Part shown: one piece after another, positions 35,785 through 45,134 of the stretch
Layout: each line of letters opens with the position of its first letter
How positions within the stretch are numbered: position 1 is the first letter of the stretch
Assembly (NCBI RefSeq): GCF_017897595.1
Contig: NZ_JAGKIK010000009.1
Span: 124,001-188,000 of the forward strand
From: Aquimarina sp. U1-2
GTDB lineage: Bacteria > Bacteroidota > Bacteroidia > Flavobacteriales > Flavobacteriaceae
Length of the DNA stretch: 64,000 bases
Direction of reading: 5' to 3'
Made by a program: the position numbers and the translations under genes
Notes under the pieces: model-generated
The model's input: the letters and a program-made list of their open reading frames with translations, nothing else
Databases searched by the model: none
What the model was told of the DNA's origin: nothing

Positions 35785-37116
35785 ATGAGAAAAAAAGTTG
35801 CTTTTTATACATTGGGATGCAAATTAAATTTTTCTGAAACATCAACCATAGCAAGAAGTTTTGTTAACGAAGGTTTTGATAGGGTTGATTTTTCTGAAAA
35901 TGCCGATATTTATGTGATCAATACCTGTTCTGTCACAGAGAACGCAGATAAAAGATTTAAAAGTATTGTAAAACAAGCACAAAAGACGAATCCCGATGCT
36001 TTTGTTGCGGCGGTAGGCTGTTATGCTCAATTAAAACCCCAGGAGCTAGCAGAGGTAGGCGGGGTAGATCTAGTCTTGGGGGCTACAGAAAAATTTAAGA
36101 TTACAGATTACATTAATGACCTCTCTAAAAACGATTTTGGCGAGGTTCATTCTTGCGAAATAGAGGAGGCAGATTTTTATGTTGGGAGTTATTCTATAGG
36201 CGACCGCACCCGAGCGTTTTTAAAAGTACAAGATGGCTGTGATTACAAATGTACCTATTGTACTATACCCTTGGCTAGAGGGATTTCTAGAAGCGATACG
36301 TTGAGTAATGTATTACAAAATGCGAAAGAAATTTCTGAAAAAGGAATCAAAGAAATAGTGCTCACCGGAGTAAATATCGGGGATTATGGCAAAGGTGAAT
36401 TTGGTAATAAAAAGCATGAGCATACTTTTTTTGAATTGGTGCAGGCTCTCGATCAAGTAAAAGGCATAGACCGATTGCGAATTTCATCGATAGAACCTAA
36501 TTTGCTAAAAAATGAAACCATAGATTTTGTAGCTAATTCTAGAACATTTGTGCCTCATTTTCATATCCCACTACAGTCTGGTAATGATGAAATACTTAAG
36601 TTAATGCGACGCAGGTATCTTAGTGAGTTGTATATCAATAGGATTAATAAAATTAAAGAAGTAATGCCGCATGCTTGTATAGGGGTTGATGTAATTGTAG
36701 GGTTTCCTGGTGAAACCGATGATCATTTTTTAGATACGTATAACTTTTTGTCTACTCTCGATATTTCTTATTTACATGTGTTTACCTATTCAGAAAGAGA
36801 CAATACTGTAGCAGCAAAATTAGATGGAGTTGTACCAGTCGATATTCGTAAAAAGAGAAGTAAAATGTTACGCGGCTTATCGGTTAAAAAGCGAAGAGCA
36901 TTTTATGAAAGCCAGTTGGGAACAGAGAGAACTGTACTATTTGAATCTGAAAATAAAGAAGGATATATTCATGGATTTACTGAAAACTACGTAAAAGTAA
37001 AAATGCCATGGAATCCCAGTTATGTAAACACTTTGCACAACGTAAAGCTTCAAGATATTGATACCGATGGCATCGTAAGATTCGACTTTATTTCACAGAT
37101 GATCGAAAAGTTTTAG
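35785..37116 (+). CDS. mtaB: tRNA threonylcarbamoyladenosine methylthiotransferase
   Basis: The product is 443 residues. A radical-SAM methylthiotransferase that turns t6A37 into ms2t6A37 in tRNAs reading ANN codons. The N-terminal UPF0004 domain with its Cys ligands is visible (YTLGCKLNFSETS, NTCSVTENAD, AVGCYAQLKP). The SAM cluster is CDYKCTYCTIPLARG, followed by PLQSGNDEILKLMRRRY and a C-terminal TRAM-like part (GTERTVLFESENKEGYIHGFTENYVKVKM). All six Cys are present. The start is the first Met; a foldback repeat follows the stop immediately. Confidence 0.94.
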   Translation: MRKKVAFYTLGCKLNFSETSTIARSFVNEGFDRVDFSENADIYVINTCSVTENADKRFKSIVKQAQKTNPDAFVAAVGCYAQLKPQELAEVGGVDLVLGATEKFKITDYINDLSKNDFGEVHSCEIEEADFYVGSYSIGDRTRAFLKVQDGCDYKCTYCTIPLARGISRSDTLSNVLQNAKEISEKGIKEIVLTGVNIGDYGKGEFGNKKHEHTFFELVQALDQVKGIDRLRISSIEPNLLKNETIDFVANSRTFVPHFHIPLQSGNDEILKLMRRRYLSELYINRINKIKEVMPHACIGVDVIVGFPGETDDHFLDTYNFLSTLDISYLHVFTYSERDNTVAAKLDGVVPVDIRKKRSKMLRGLSVKKRRAFYESQLGTERTVLFESENKEGYIHGFTENYVKVKMPWNPSYVNTLHNVKLQDIDTDGIVRFDFISQMIEKF

Positions 37117-37120
37117 TAGA

Positions 37121-37314
37121 GAACTCATCTTGACTTTTTATAATTAGTTGCAAAATGATCTTTTTTACCTACTTTTTATCATTTTTGAGTTTCATAGCTA
37201 AGGCTATGCAACAAAAAAATGCTTTCAATTAAGCAAAAAAACTTTTGCAATCGCGCCATCTGGCCCCTTCCTATCGGTCGGTCCTACTTTAATCAAAAAA
37301 GTCAAGATGAGTTC
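37121..37314. repeat. Foldback element with perfect 19-bp terminal inverted repeats
   Basis: GAACTCATCTTGACTTTTT (37121-37139) is repeated as its exact reverse complement at 37296-37314. Inside is a central hairpin CATAGCTAAGGCTATG and further self-complementary segments (AGTTGCAAAA / TTTTGCAA). It starts four bases after the mtaB stop. Partial matches to the arm occur at 22200-22218 and near 29490. Noncoding and MITE-like. Confidence 0.85.
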
Positions 37315-37370
37315 ATAGCATCCATTTCAATGTATGTCTTTTCAAAAAAATAAAGGCAATATAAGTACAT

Positions 37371-37398
37371 AAAAAAAATCTGCGGTAACGCAGATTTT
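37371..37398 (-). terminator. Terminator of the small acetyltransferase gene
   Basis: AAAATCTGCG (37375-37384) pairs with CGCAGATTTT (37389-37398) around a GTAA loop; on the minus strand a T run follows. It lies 27 bp past the stop of the gene at 37425. Confidence 0.88.
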
Positions 37399-37424
37399 AT
37401 GTAATTTATGATATTGTTATAGTA

Positions 37425-37736
37425 CTATATATTAATGCCTACAGGTAATAAATCTTTGTACTTTCTTCTATTTTTTCGCATAAATTTAGCAATTATTGGG
37501 CTAGTAGGAACCAATCTTATATTGCGATCTTGTATCACGTTAAATACTGCAATAATAAAATCTTCCTGATATCCCTTTTCAATATGCTCTTCACTCATAA
37601 CAAGTTTAGTAAGAAAAATCTTTCTTTCTTGTTGAGCATACTCGATTTTTGCTTTTTGACCTTCAATTGTAGTTTCGAATTGTCTTAGAAATTCATTGTC
37701 AATAATTTCTAATGCAACATCACTCGTGTTCTCCAT
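37425..37736 (-). CDS. Small GCN5-like N-acetyltransferase (Acetyltransf_CG type)
   Basis: The product is 103 residues. The pattern NEFLRQFETTIEGQKAKIEYAQQERKIFLTKLVMSEEH ... GYQEDFIIAVFNVIQDRNIRLVPTSPIIAKFMRKNRRKYKDLLPVG matches the short plant/bacterial GNAT-like family (PF14542). The beta strands and the LVPTSPIIAKFMR segment sit where acetyl-CoA would bind. The substrate is unknown. Monocistronic with its own terminator. Confidence 0.82.
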   Translation of the reverse strand: MENTSDVALEIIDNEFLRQFETTIEGQKAKIEYAQQERKIFLTKLVMSEEHIEKGYQEDFIIAVFNVIQDRNIRLVPTSPIIAKFMRKNRRKYKDLLPVGINI

Positions 37737-38011
37737 ATTTTTATTAAATTATGAGATATTTATTCTATATGTGGGTAGATTCTAGATGATGAATATCCTT
37801 TAATGCTATCCTAAAAACTGAAAAGGATCTTACAATCAAAAACTACCTTATTATTTATTCTTGGTGGCTAACTAAGATTTGTTCGCCGAAAATTCCCTTT
37901 TTAAAAAATTTAACTAAGTATTTTTTTCTTAAGAAAACGAATACTCTAAATTTGATAGGCAAAGATACAAAAAATAGTATCTTAAATGCATAAACCACTG
38001 TTAAAATACCT

Positions 38012-38683
38012 ATGAAGCAGGAAGTTAGCCATGTTTATTTTGTACCGGGACTAGCGGCTGACGTTTCTATATTCGAAAATATTAAACTACCGCAAGATCA
38101 ATTCAAGATATATACCATACCCTGGAAAATACCAAAAAGAACAGAATCAATGACAGCATTCGCTAAAAGAATGTGTGCTGAAATTAAACATGACAATGTT
38201 GTATTGGTGGGAGTTTCTTTTGGCGGAATTATGGTTCAGGAAATGAGTAAATTTTTGAAAGTTAAAAAACTGATAATTGTATCTAGTGTAAAAAGCAAAC
38301 ATGAATTTCCTAAAAGAATAAAAATAGCCAGAAAGTCAGGGGTTTATAAAATTTTGCCTACCTCATTAGTAAGTAAAATCGATAATTGGGAAACACTGGC
38401 TTTTGGAAATTTTGCTAAGAAAAGAGCAATGATGTATCAAAAATATCTTGCTGTAAATGATAAAACGTATCTTGACTGGTCAATAGAAAAACTAGTATGT
38501 TGGGATCAAGAAGATGCGATGCCAAATATTGTTCATATCCATGGCGAAAATGATATTGTTTTTCCAATTTCGAATATTGAGAACTGTATAACTGTGCCTA
38601 ACGGTACACATATTATGATTGTGAATAGAGCGCGATGGTTTAATAAACATTTACCTGAAATAATTAACGATAACTTGCATTAG
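38012..38683 (+). CDS. Alpha/beta hydrolase
   Basis: The product is 223 residues. The fold start is VYFVPGLAADVSIFENI, and the nucleophile elbow is GVSFGG (Ser near residue 69). A late strand with the catalytic acid, IVHIHGENDIVFPISNI, and the His in VPNGTHIMIVNRA complete the triad. It is a short, generic esterase or thioesterase-like protein and the substrate cannot be told. It lies ahead of the lytic transglycosylase gene in the same direction. Confidence 0.85.
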   Translation: MKQEVSHVYFVPGLAADVSIFENIKLPQDQFKIYTIPWKIPKRTESMTAFAKRMCAEIKHDNVVLVGVSFGGIMVQEMSKFLKVKKLIIVSSVKSKHEFPKRIKIARKSGVYKILPTSLVSKIDNWETLAFGNFAKKRAMMYQKYLAVNDKTYLDWSIEKLVCWDQEDAMPNIVHIHGENDIVFPISNIENCITVPNGTHIMIVNRARWFNKHLPEIINDNLH

Positions 38684-38745
38684 TCTAACTTTTTACATTA
38701 TATTGTAGTATAAAATCGAGTCCCCAACAAAACCTGCTTCGAATT

Positions 38746-39693
38746 ATGAAAATGATCAAAAAGATTTTAGTTTTTTTAGGAATACTATTTACGTTTAGCA
38801 TTTTAGTAAATGCTACTCAAAACGAGCCAGAAAAATCAAAAGCACAAGAACTTTTAGAAAGTAAACTGATTAATGATTATAATGTTTACGCCATCCCAAT
38901 GCCTGATAATCTTAATTTCGCAGGAGAGCTTGTGCCTATAACCAATCCCGATATTAGAGAAAGAATGGATAGGGAATTACTCGTTAATACCTATTGGCAG
39001 TCTAATGGATTGCTCCTTTTCAAAAGAGCAAATAAGTATTTTCCTATTATAGAGCCTATTTTAAAAGAACAGGGTGTCCCCGACGATTTTAAATACCTAG
39101 CTGTCATCGAAAGCAGTCTAACGCAAGCGGTTTCTCCGGCAAGAGCCACAGGATTTTGGCAAATATTAAAAGGAACTGCAAAAGAATATGGTTTAGAAGT
39201 TAATCAAAATGTAGACGAACGCTATCATATTGAAAAGTCAACACAGGTTGCTTGCAAATATCTTAAAAAGGCTAAAGAAAAATTTGGTTCCTGGACACTA
39301 GCTGCTGCTGCTTATAATGCGGGGCGTGCCGGTATTTTAAGACAGATGGAAAGACAAGATGCATCTTCATACTACGATCTTTTATTGGGTGAAGAAACGG
39401 GTCGCTATGTTTTTAGAATAGTCGCGGTTAAAGAAATTTTGAGTAACGCTCAAAAATATGGTTTTAATTTTAAAGAAGAAGATTTATACAAGCATATTCC
39501 TACATTTAATGTTTTGGTAGACGAGCCCATCGCTGATTTTACAGCATTTGCAAAGCAATATAATATAAATTATAAAATTTTGAAGCTTCACAATCCTTGG
39601 TTAAGAGAGACTAATTTGAACAATGTTGCTGGCAAAGAATACTTAATAAAAATTCCGAGAGAAGGCTATTATAAAACCGGAATAGGGCAGTAA
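38746..39693 (+). CDS. Lytic transglycosylase (SLT family 1, MltD-like)
   Basis: The product is 315 residues with signal sequence MKMIKKILVFLGILFTFSILVNA. The SLT domain spans about residues 100-230: YLAVIESSLTQAVSPARATGFWQILKGTAKEYGL with the catalytic Glu in VIESS, then WTLAAAAYNAGRAGI. It cuts murein to anhydro-muropeptides. The C-terminal part (FTAFAKQYNINYKILKLHNPWLRETNLNNVAGKEYLIKIPREG) resembles a LysM-like wall-binding motif. It overlaps no neighbour, and the TauE/SafE-like gene starts 30 bp downstream. Confidence 0.92.
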   Translation: MKMIKKILVFLGILFTFSILVNATQNEPEKSKAQELLESKLINDYNVYAIPMPDNLNFAGELVPITNPDIRERMDRELLVNTYWQSNGLLLFKRANKYFPIIEPILKEQGVPDDFKYLAVIESSLTQAVSPARATGFWQILKGTAKEYGLEVNQNVDERYHIEKSTQVACKYLKKAKEKFGSWTLAAAAYNAGRAGILRQMERQDASSYYDLLLGEETGRYVFRIVAVKEILSNAQKYGFNFKEEDLYKHIPTFNVLVDEPIADFTAFAKQYNINYKILKLHNPWLRETNLNNVAGKEYLIKIPREGYYKTGIGQ

Positions 39694-39723
39694 ATGAGTC
39701 CTATGGATCGTTTTTGATTATTT

Positions 39724-40092
39724 ATGAATGTATCTGTATTTGTTTCTTTAATTTTGATAGGTGCGTTAGCCGGTTTTTTTAGTGGAACTTTGGGTATTGG
39801 CGGCAGTGTTATCATGATCCCTCTAATGTTACTATGGTTAAATTTTACGCAACACCAGGCTCAGGGAACAAGTTTAGCTGTGTTAGCAGTACCCGTTACA
39901 TTTTTCGCAGCCTATAATTATTATCAAGAAGGACACGTAAATTGGAAATATGCTGTAATTATTGCTGTCACATTTATAATTGGAGGATATTTGGGGAGTA
40001 AATTAGCAATTTCTATACATCAAGGGGTCCTTAAAAAAATCTTTGGTGGAGTTCTTTTAATTGTAGCTATCAAAATGATCTTAGGAAAATGA
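39724..40092 (+). CDS. TauE/SafE-family membrane protein, short form
   Basis: The product is 122 residues with four predicted helices (VSLILIGALAGFFSGTLGIGGSVIMIPLMLL; LAVLAVPVTFFAAYNY; YAVIIAVTFIIGGYLGSKLA; IFGGVLLIVAIKMIL). The GxxSGTLGIGGSxIMIP motif is the TauE/SafE hallmark. Only one of the usual two repeats is present, so it would dimerise. Such short members exist in Bacteroidota. It is proposed to export sulfur-containing anions; the substrate is unknown. Last gene before the remnant of a conjugative element. Confidence 0.87.
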   Translation: MNVSVFVSLILIGALAGFFSGTLGIGGSVIMIPLMLLWLNFTQHQAQGTSLAVLAVPVTFFAAYNYYQEGHVNWKYAVIIAVTFIIGGYLGSKLAISIHQGVLKKIFGGVLLIVAIKMILGK

Positions 40093-40458
40093 AAGCCAAA
40101 TGGGGTAAGTTTTTAATTTTATAGTTCTTTTCCTACTTGCCGATACAATAAGTAACTTTCCTTTGTTTATGGTAGCTTCAAGAGTATGAGGTGTAAATAA
40201 GGTGTAAAGAAATAGACTGTTGATAAGTTTAACCCAATTACTACCAAATTTTATGAGTACTCTTAATGTTAAGCGTAAAGATAGTTGTTTATCATACAAT
40301 ATACCCGCAAGGTAAACTCGTAAAATACTTCCATCAAAAGACTACGGCATAAAGCCATCGCTTCTTCCGCTACTCATTTATTCCGTTTCCTTTTGAGCTA
40401 AGATTTTAGCTTCCATTTGGTTTCTGCTCAAATATTGTTTAATCAAAAATTGAGTATT
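40093..40458. other. Spacer at the left edge of the conjugative-element remnant
   Basis: No complete gene seen. From about 40300 (ACCCGCAAGGTAAACTCG, CTACGGCATAAAGCCATCGC) the sequence becomes richer in G+C than the left side. It leads into the ParB-like gene, marking a probable boundary between core and imported DNA near 40290. Confidence 0.45.
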
Positions 40459-42244
40459 ATGACAACAAAAGCGAGTACCACAAAGAGAAGAAGTAGAACC
40501 AAAACTGCTGGAACTTCTAAAGTAAGCGGAAATCCGGTAAAGCTGGAAATTCAGAATCTACCTATCAGCAAAATCAAGGCTGACCCAGAACAGCCTCGAA
40601 AAACCTTTGACGAAAAACATTTGGAACAACTTTCCGAAAGTATCCAACAGCACGGTGTACTGCAACCCATAACGGTAAGGCAACTAAATGGACATTACAT
40701 CATCGTGATGGGCGAACGCCGATATCGTGCAAGCAAGCTGGCAGGAAAAAAGACCATACCCACTATCGTGAGGACTTATGAGAACAATGATGTTTTGGAA
40801 GTTCAAATCATAGAAAATCTACAACGACAGGATGTAGAACCTACCGAGGAAGCCGAGGCGATTGCTTATCTAAGTGAGAAATATTCGCCTACAGAAATTT
40901 CGAAACGCCTGGGTAGAACGGACAACTTGATCAGACAACGTCTAAAATTGGCAGGCTTGATAGATGGTTTCAAGCACTATGTGCGTAATGGTGAAATGAC
41001 AATTTCCCTGGGTGTTGGTGTCGCACTCTTTTCACCAGAAGAACAGCAAATGATGTTGGAAACGATGGGTGAAAATTTCAATGCACATCAAATCAACAGG
41101 ATGATTAAAGACCAGACCTACGACTTGGAAAAGGCATCTTTTGATGTAAGCGATAAGAAGTTGGTGCCGAAAGCCGGGTCTTGTGTAGAATGTCCGTTCA
41201 ATGCGGCCAATCAAGGTAATCTGTTCGGTGAGGGTAAAATGGTCTGCACAAAATCAGCTTGTTTTGAGACGAAGAAAAGTAAGTCGTTCCTGAATCTAAT
41301 TGAAAAATCCAAGAAAGAGAATGTACTACTGATTCCTGAAATACGACAGTATTGGGCAGATGACGAAAGCAATCAGCTCATTATTTCACAGTTGGAAAAT
41401 AATGGCTTGAAGGTATATCTACTGGATGATGTCGAAATCATCGAAAATCCAATTAAGCCAACAATCGAGGCTATCAAGAAAGAGTACCAACATTACGATT
41501 ATTCTGATGATGAACTGAATGGCGAACTTAAGGAAGCGATAGAGGATTATAATAAAGAATTGGAAGCATACAATTCAGCCAAAGAAAATGGATTTGTAAA
41601 TGGTAGCGTTTTTCACCCTGAAACGTACAAAAACAAGGAAGTGTTTGTCAAGATAATTGAGAAATCAAAAGATAAATCAACTGATTATTCAGCGCCATTG
41701 GAAAATAGAAAAATGGCAGATTGCACACCTGAAGAACAAATCGTGAAAATCAACGAAAGGGAAATACGTAAGAAGCATATTGAGAACAACAGGCAGTTTG
41801 AAGAAATTGTTCAGATGATTCGTGAGACCGAATACATCGATACCAAGAAAACACTATCAAAAGACGAAATGGTCACATTTTCCATTTCATTATTTGAAAA
41901 CAATGTGGGACTATATGAGCCAACAGAAATACTTTTCAGGGCTTTTGGGAAACACGTCGAAGATGACAGATGTGGAAGTAGTTAAGCATTTCAAGAAGAA
42001 TTTCAAAAAGGAAATCTTTCACAAGCTGATACGCTATATGCTTATCAAGCAAGTCCATTTTGGCGAGAGCAATCACGTTAATAACTTGACGAACACTTCA
42101 TTCTACAATGCAATGCAGGGATATTACAAATCCAAAATAGACGGCATTCAAAAGGAATATTCCGAAAAACGAGACAAGCGTGAAGCACGTTTGAAAGAGC
42201 GTATCGCGGTTCTTGAAATGAAAATTCAGGAACTGAACGATTAG
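40459..42244 (+). pseudogene. ParB-like protein of a conjugative element, frameshifted
   Basis: The first frame (40459-41985) carries a ParB/Spo0J nuclease-like domain: ISKIKADPEQPRKTFDEKHL, GERRYRASKLAG, and a helix-turn-helix around PTEISKRLGRTDNLIRQRLKL. A Cys cluster (SCVECPFNAANQG, MVCTKSACFE) is typical of ParB copies on Bacteroidota mobile elements. At about 41917-41920 the frame is lost. The family sequence continues in the next frame as SQQKYFSGLLGNTSKM to 42244 (LKERIAVLEMKIQEL). Loss of two bases from a GAGAG run would explain this. ATG 40459 is preferred over an earlier one at 40417. Possibly a sequencing error, but the neighbour is broken too. Confidence 0.8.
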
Positions 42245-42258
42245 CTTTTGTTGTTTGA

Positions 42259-42295
42259 AGAAGGGTCAGTATTCGTGTCGGCCCTTTTTCTTTTT
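42259..42295 (+). terminator. Terminator after the ParB-like gene
   Basis: AAGGGTC and GGCCCTT form an imperfect stem around ATTCGTG-like loop sequence, followed by TTTCTTTTT, 15 bp past the end of the restored frame. Confidence 0.65.
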
Positions 42296-42482
42296 ATGAT
42301 AGAATCTAAAGAGGGACAAAGAGAAAGCAAAGATTTCGATTGAAGAAGCCTGACACACTATCAATCCAGTAAGGAAAATTACACGATTGAAAGTGCTGAA
42401 AGTCATTTGGCTTACTACAGGGAAAAGTACCCTCAACACTACTCAGTTTTACTAAGAAATGTCTCACCTAACATCTAATACT

Positions 42483-43028
42483 ATGGAATATTATACTGCA
42501 ACACAACTCGATTTTGGACTTGATTGTCCACCGTTGCTAGAAAAAACAAAGTCAAAAAAAACCAAAAGAATGAAAAAGAAAGATTTCGTTTTTGACCTCA
42601 TGGATTGTATGACCAGTCCAATAATTGTTTTCGAATCTGCTTGGAAAGATAGTATTCCTGAAGCAATGCTTAAAAACACTAAATTTTCAAGGCTTATTTC
42701 TTCAATACAATGAGAAGAAATGGCTTCTTACACCGAAGCACTTGTCTCTATGATGCCAAGAACGTATGAAGCACCATTGCTTGCGGAATGGGTGAATATT
42801 TATACTTGGCTTGGTTTGCAATATGCCTTTGAGAACAAAAGTAAAGAGCAATTTAAGGCTGCTTCAGAAATTGCACCAAAAGAACTTTCGGAGTATGAAA
42901 AAGGGTTATTGGATAATTTGAGACGATGGATTTATGAACAAAGAAGAAAAGCTTTGAAAACAAGATGGAAAAGTACAGATTCAACTGAATTAAATAAGAC
43001 CAGAATGGTTCAGAAAAAGCTATTTTAG
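42483..43028 (+). pseudogene. Mobile-element protein split by an in-frame TGA
   Basis: Two open stretches, 42483-42713 (MEYYTATQLDFGLDCPPLLEK ...) and 42720-43028 (MASYTEALVSMMPRTYEAPLLAEWVNIYTW ...), lie in the same frame. Only TGA (42711-42713) and two codons separate them. The second part ends in LDNLRRWIYEQRRKALKTRWK. The pair resembles one accessory protein that follows parB on Bacteroidota conjugative elements; that is from memory. The first half is Lys-rich (KSKKTKRMKKKDF). It may be one broken gene or two short genes; the shared frame favours a single nonsense mutation. Confidence 0.6.
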
Positions 43029-43063
43029 TTTCCCTAGCTTTAAAATTGAGAAAGCCGATGACA

Positions 43064-43085
43064 AGGCCACCGGCCTAATTTTTTT
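43064..43085 (+). terminator. Terminator after the split mobile-element gene
   Basis: AGGCC (43064-43068) pairs with GGCCT (43072-43076), extended weakly, followed by AATTTTTTT. It separates the remnant from the convergent hydrolase gene. Confidence 0.65.
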
Positions 43086-43095
43086 AATCTTTTTT

Positions 43096-45015
43096 CTATT
43101 TCAAATAATTTACTACCTCACTCATCGCTGCGTTTACTGCTTCTTCCTCGAAATACAACTGCTGTTGGTTGAATTCATTCAACCATTTAATATCCTTCTC
43201 ACCCTCAAGGAGTGAATAGAAGTCTTTCGCTCCTTGGGGTACGGCACCACTTTCGCTATGCACTATGAATACGGGTTGTGAAATCTCTTTTCCAGCCGAA
43301 ATACCATCGAAAGTCAACCAAGGTTCCCAAGAGCTTACCGCAAAAAGATTGTCGTAATGTGCACCCGCTGCTTTGGCTGGGTCTAAGTAATAATCAAAAG
43401 CATTAGCAGGAACATACATTGCACTAAATGGGTCAAGCTCACTCGCTGCAAGGACATAGTCCATCACACCAGTTTCGGCATATTTTTCTTTGGCAGCTTG
43501 GGCAGACGCTAATAAGCCATCTGTTCCACCTGGACGCAAATCGTAAATACTTCTAGCTATTTCTGGATTGTGCAACCATGGGGCTACCAAAATCAATTTC
43601 TTGATGCGCTCATCTTGAGCGGTTGCGTGTGCCATATACCCTGAGCTTGCACATACGCCAAGTCCTGAGAGATTTTCTTTATCCACATTGGGGTGTTGGG
43701 TTAGATAATCTACCGCTGCTTTTATATCGGCAATCTTGAGATTGTAGTCCTCAACAAATCTTGGTTGTCCTTCACTTTCTCCAAATCCTGTGAAGTCGAA
43801 AGTTAAAGTGATAAATCCATCCTTGGCCATAACACTGGCATACTCATCTGGCATTTGCTCTTTAACGCTCGTCCAACTACCTGTTACAATGGCTGAAGGG
43901 TACTCTTTAGTAGCATCAAAATTGGGAGGTAAGAATAGATGTCCTTTTAGGTTAACTCCGTTGCTGTTGAAGGTTACATCTTCCATTATCACTCCAGAAT
44001 CTGTGGCAGCACCTGCTTGATGAACAGAATACGTTTCAGGCTGAAGCCCTGGCCAGCTATTCAATAGAATATTTGGATTGAACATCTCAACAAAGTTGTC
44101 AATCTTTCCGTTTTCGACCGTAAAGATTCCTACATACGAATTGTTATACGGTTTACCTTCACCAGTGGTTACTGTGCCATTGTATTTTGCTAATACCACA
44201 TTTGGGTTTTGTGTACCCAAATACGTTACATCATAACTTTGGGTATATTCCATAACGCCAGTATATTGCTTCTTGATGACTTCTATTCCATCCAAACTTT
44301 TCGGAAAGTTATTGGGCGACATCGGCATTTCCTGTACTGCGTTTTCAGTGAATACTGCCAGTACATTCTCAAGTTTTCGTTGCTCTAGAGCGTTAAAGAA
44401 ATCTTCAACTATATTTACAGTTTCAGGGTTCGCTTTCGCGAAAGCGGTTACTTTTCCATCGTTTACCACTTCCATTGCTTTTGCAGGTAAATCTGTATTC
44501 CCATTCTGGCTGTAAAGACTAAGGTCGATACGTGCTAATTTCCAAGCACCGTCCTCTTTAATGTATTCGGTATCGTAGCCCGCGAATACAGTCCATTGGT
44601 CTCCTTCTAAATAATGTGTTGCGATACCGTCGAATGTAGCAGTGGCTCTATTTCCAGCTAGCCAGATAGCAAAGTTGTGAATCTGGTGTATTGTTCGGTC
44701 AAATCCAGGAAGTAATGTTTTCCAACCTGATACAATGGCATCTGGTTTTTGAAATCCGGATGCGCCACCTAAAGCGCTGTAATCTATATAAACGGAATCA
44801 GCCATCACTGCTTTTGCTGTATTCCAATCGCGATTGTCTACTGCGTCAAATAGTTTTTCCGCTACATTTCTAATTTCTTTTTTTGCTTCTTTTGTTCTGT
44901 CAATTACTGTTGTTTCCATTGCGGTATCTTTTAAATTGTTATTACTCTTTTCGCCTTTGTTTATACAAGCAGTAAGGCTTATTAGTACTGCTACTGTTAG
45001 AATTATCTGTTTCAT
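43096..45015 (-). CDS. Lipoprotein with two SnoaL/NTF2 domains fused to an alpha/beta hydrolase
   Basis: The product is 639 residues from MKQIILTVAVLISLTACINKG (lipobox). A longer reading from 45057 adds 14 unlikely residues. Domain 1 (about 45-170) and domain 2 (about 195-310) are SnoaL/NTF2-like cones: VAEKLFDAVDNRDWNTAKAVMADSVYIDY and VEDFFNALEQRKLENVLAVFTENAV. The hydrolase (about 335-630) has GFGESEGQPRF, nucleophile LGVCASSGYMA (Ser after CA) and VFIVHSESGAVPQG, of the dienelactone hydrolase/acyl-esterase type. The three-part fusion and lipid anchor are unusual. An AraC regulator is divergent upstream and probably controls it. Confidence 0.85.
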   Translation of the reverse strand: MKQIILTVAVLISLTACINKGEKSNNNLKDTAMETTVIDRTKEAKKEIRNVAEKLFDAVDNRDWNTAKAVMADSVYIDYSALGGASGFQKPDAIVSGWKTLLPGFDRTIHQIHNFAIWLAGNRATATFDGIATHYLEGDQWTVFAGYDTEYIKEDGAWKLARIDLSLYSQNGNTDLPAKAMEVVNDGKVTAFAKANPETVNIVEDFFNALEQRKLENVLAVFTENAVQEMPMSPNNFPKSLDGIEVIKKQYTGVMEYTQSYDVTYLGTQNPNVVLAKYNGTVTTGEGKPYNNSYVGIFTVENGKIDNFVEMFNPNILLNSWPGLQPETYSVHQAGAATDSGVIMEDVTFNSNGVNLKGHLFLPPNFDATKEYPSAIVTGSWTSVKEQMPDEYASVMAKDGFITLTFDFTGFGESEGQPRFVEDYNLKIADIKAAVDYLTQHPNVDKENLSGLGVCASSGYMAHATAQDERIKKLILVAPWLHNPEIARSIYDLRPGGTDGLLASAQAAKEKYAETGVMDYVLAASELDPFSAMYVPANAFDYYLDPAKAAGAHYDNLFAVSSWEPWLTFDGISAGKEISQPVFIVHSESGAVPQGAKDFYSLLEGEKDIKWLNEFNQQQLYFEEEAVNAAMSEVVNYLK

Positions 45016-45134
45016 TTTGTGTGTTTTTAATTTTATACACCACAAACTTACAAGCATGGTGAGCCTAATATCCTACAGATATTACAGTGAGAAATACAGA
45101 TATTACACAGGCGTATTAAAAAAGTGTAAAAAGG

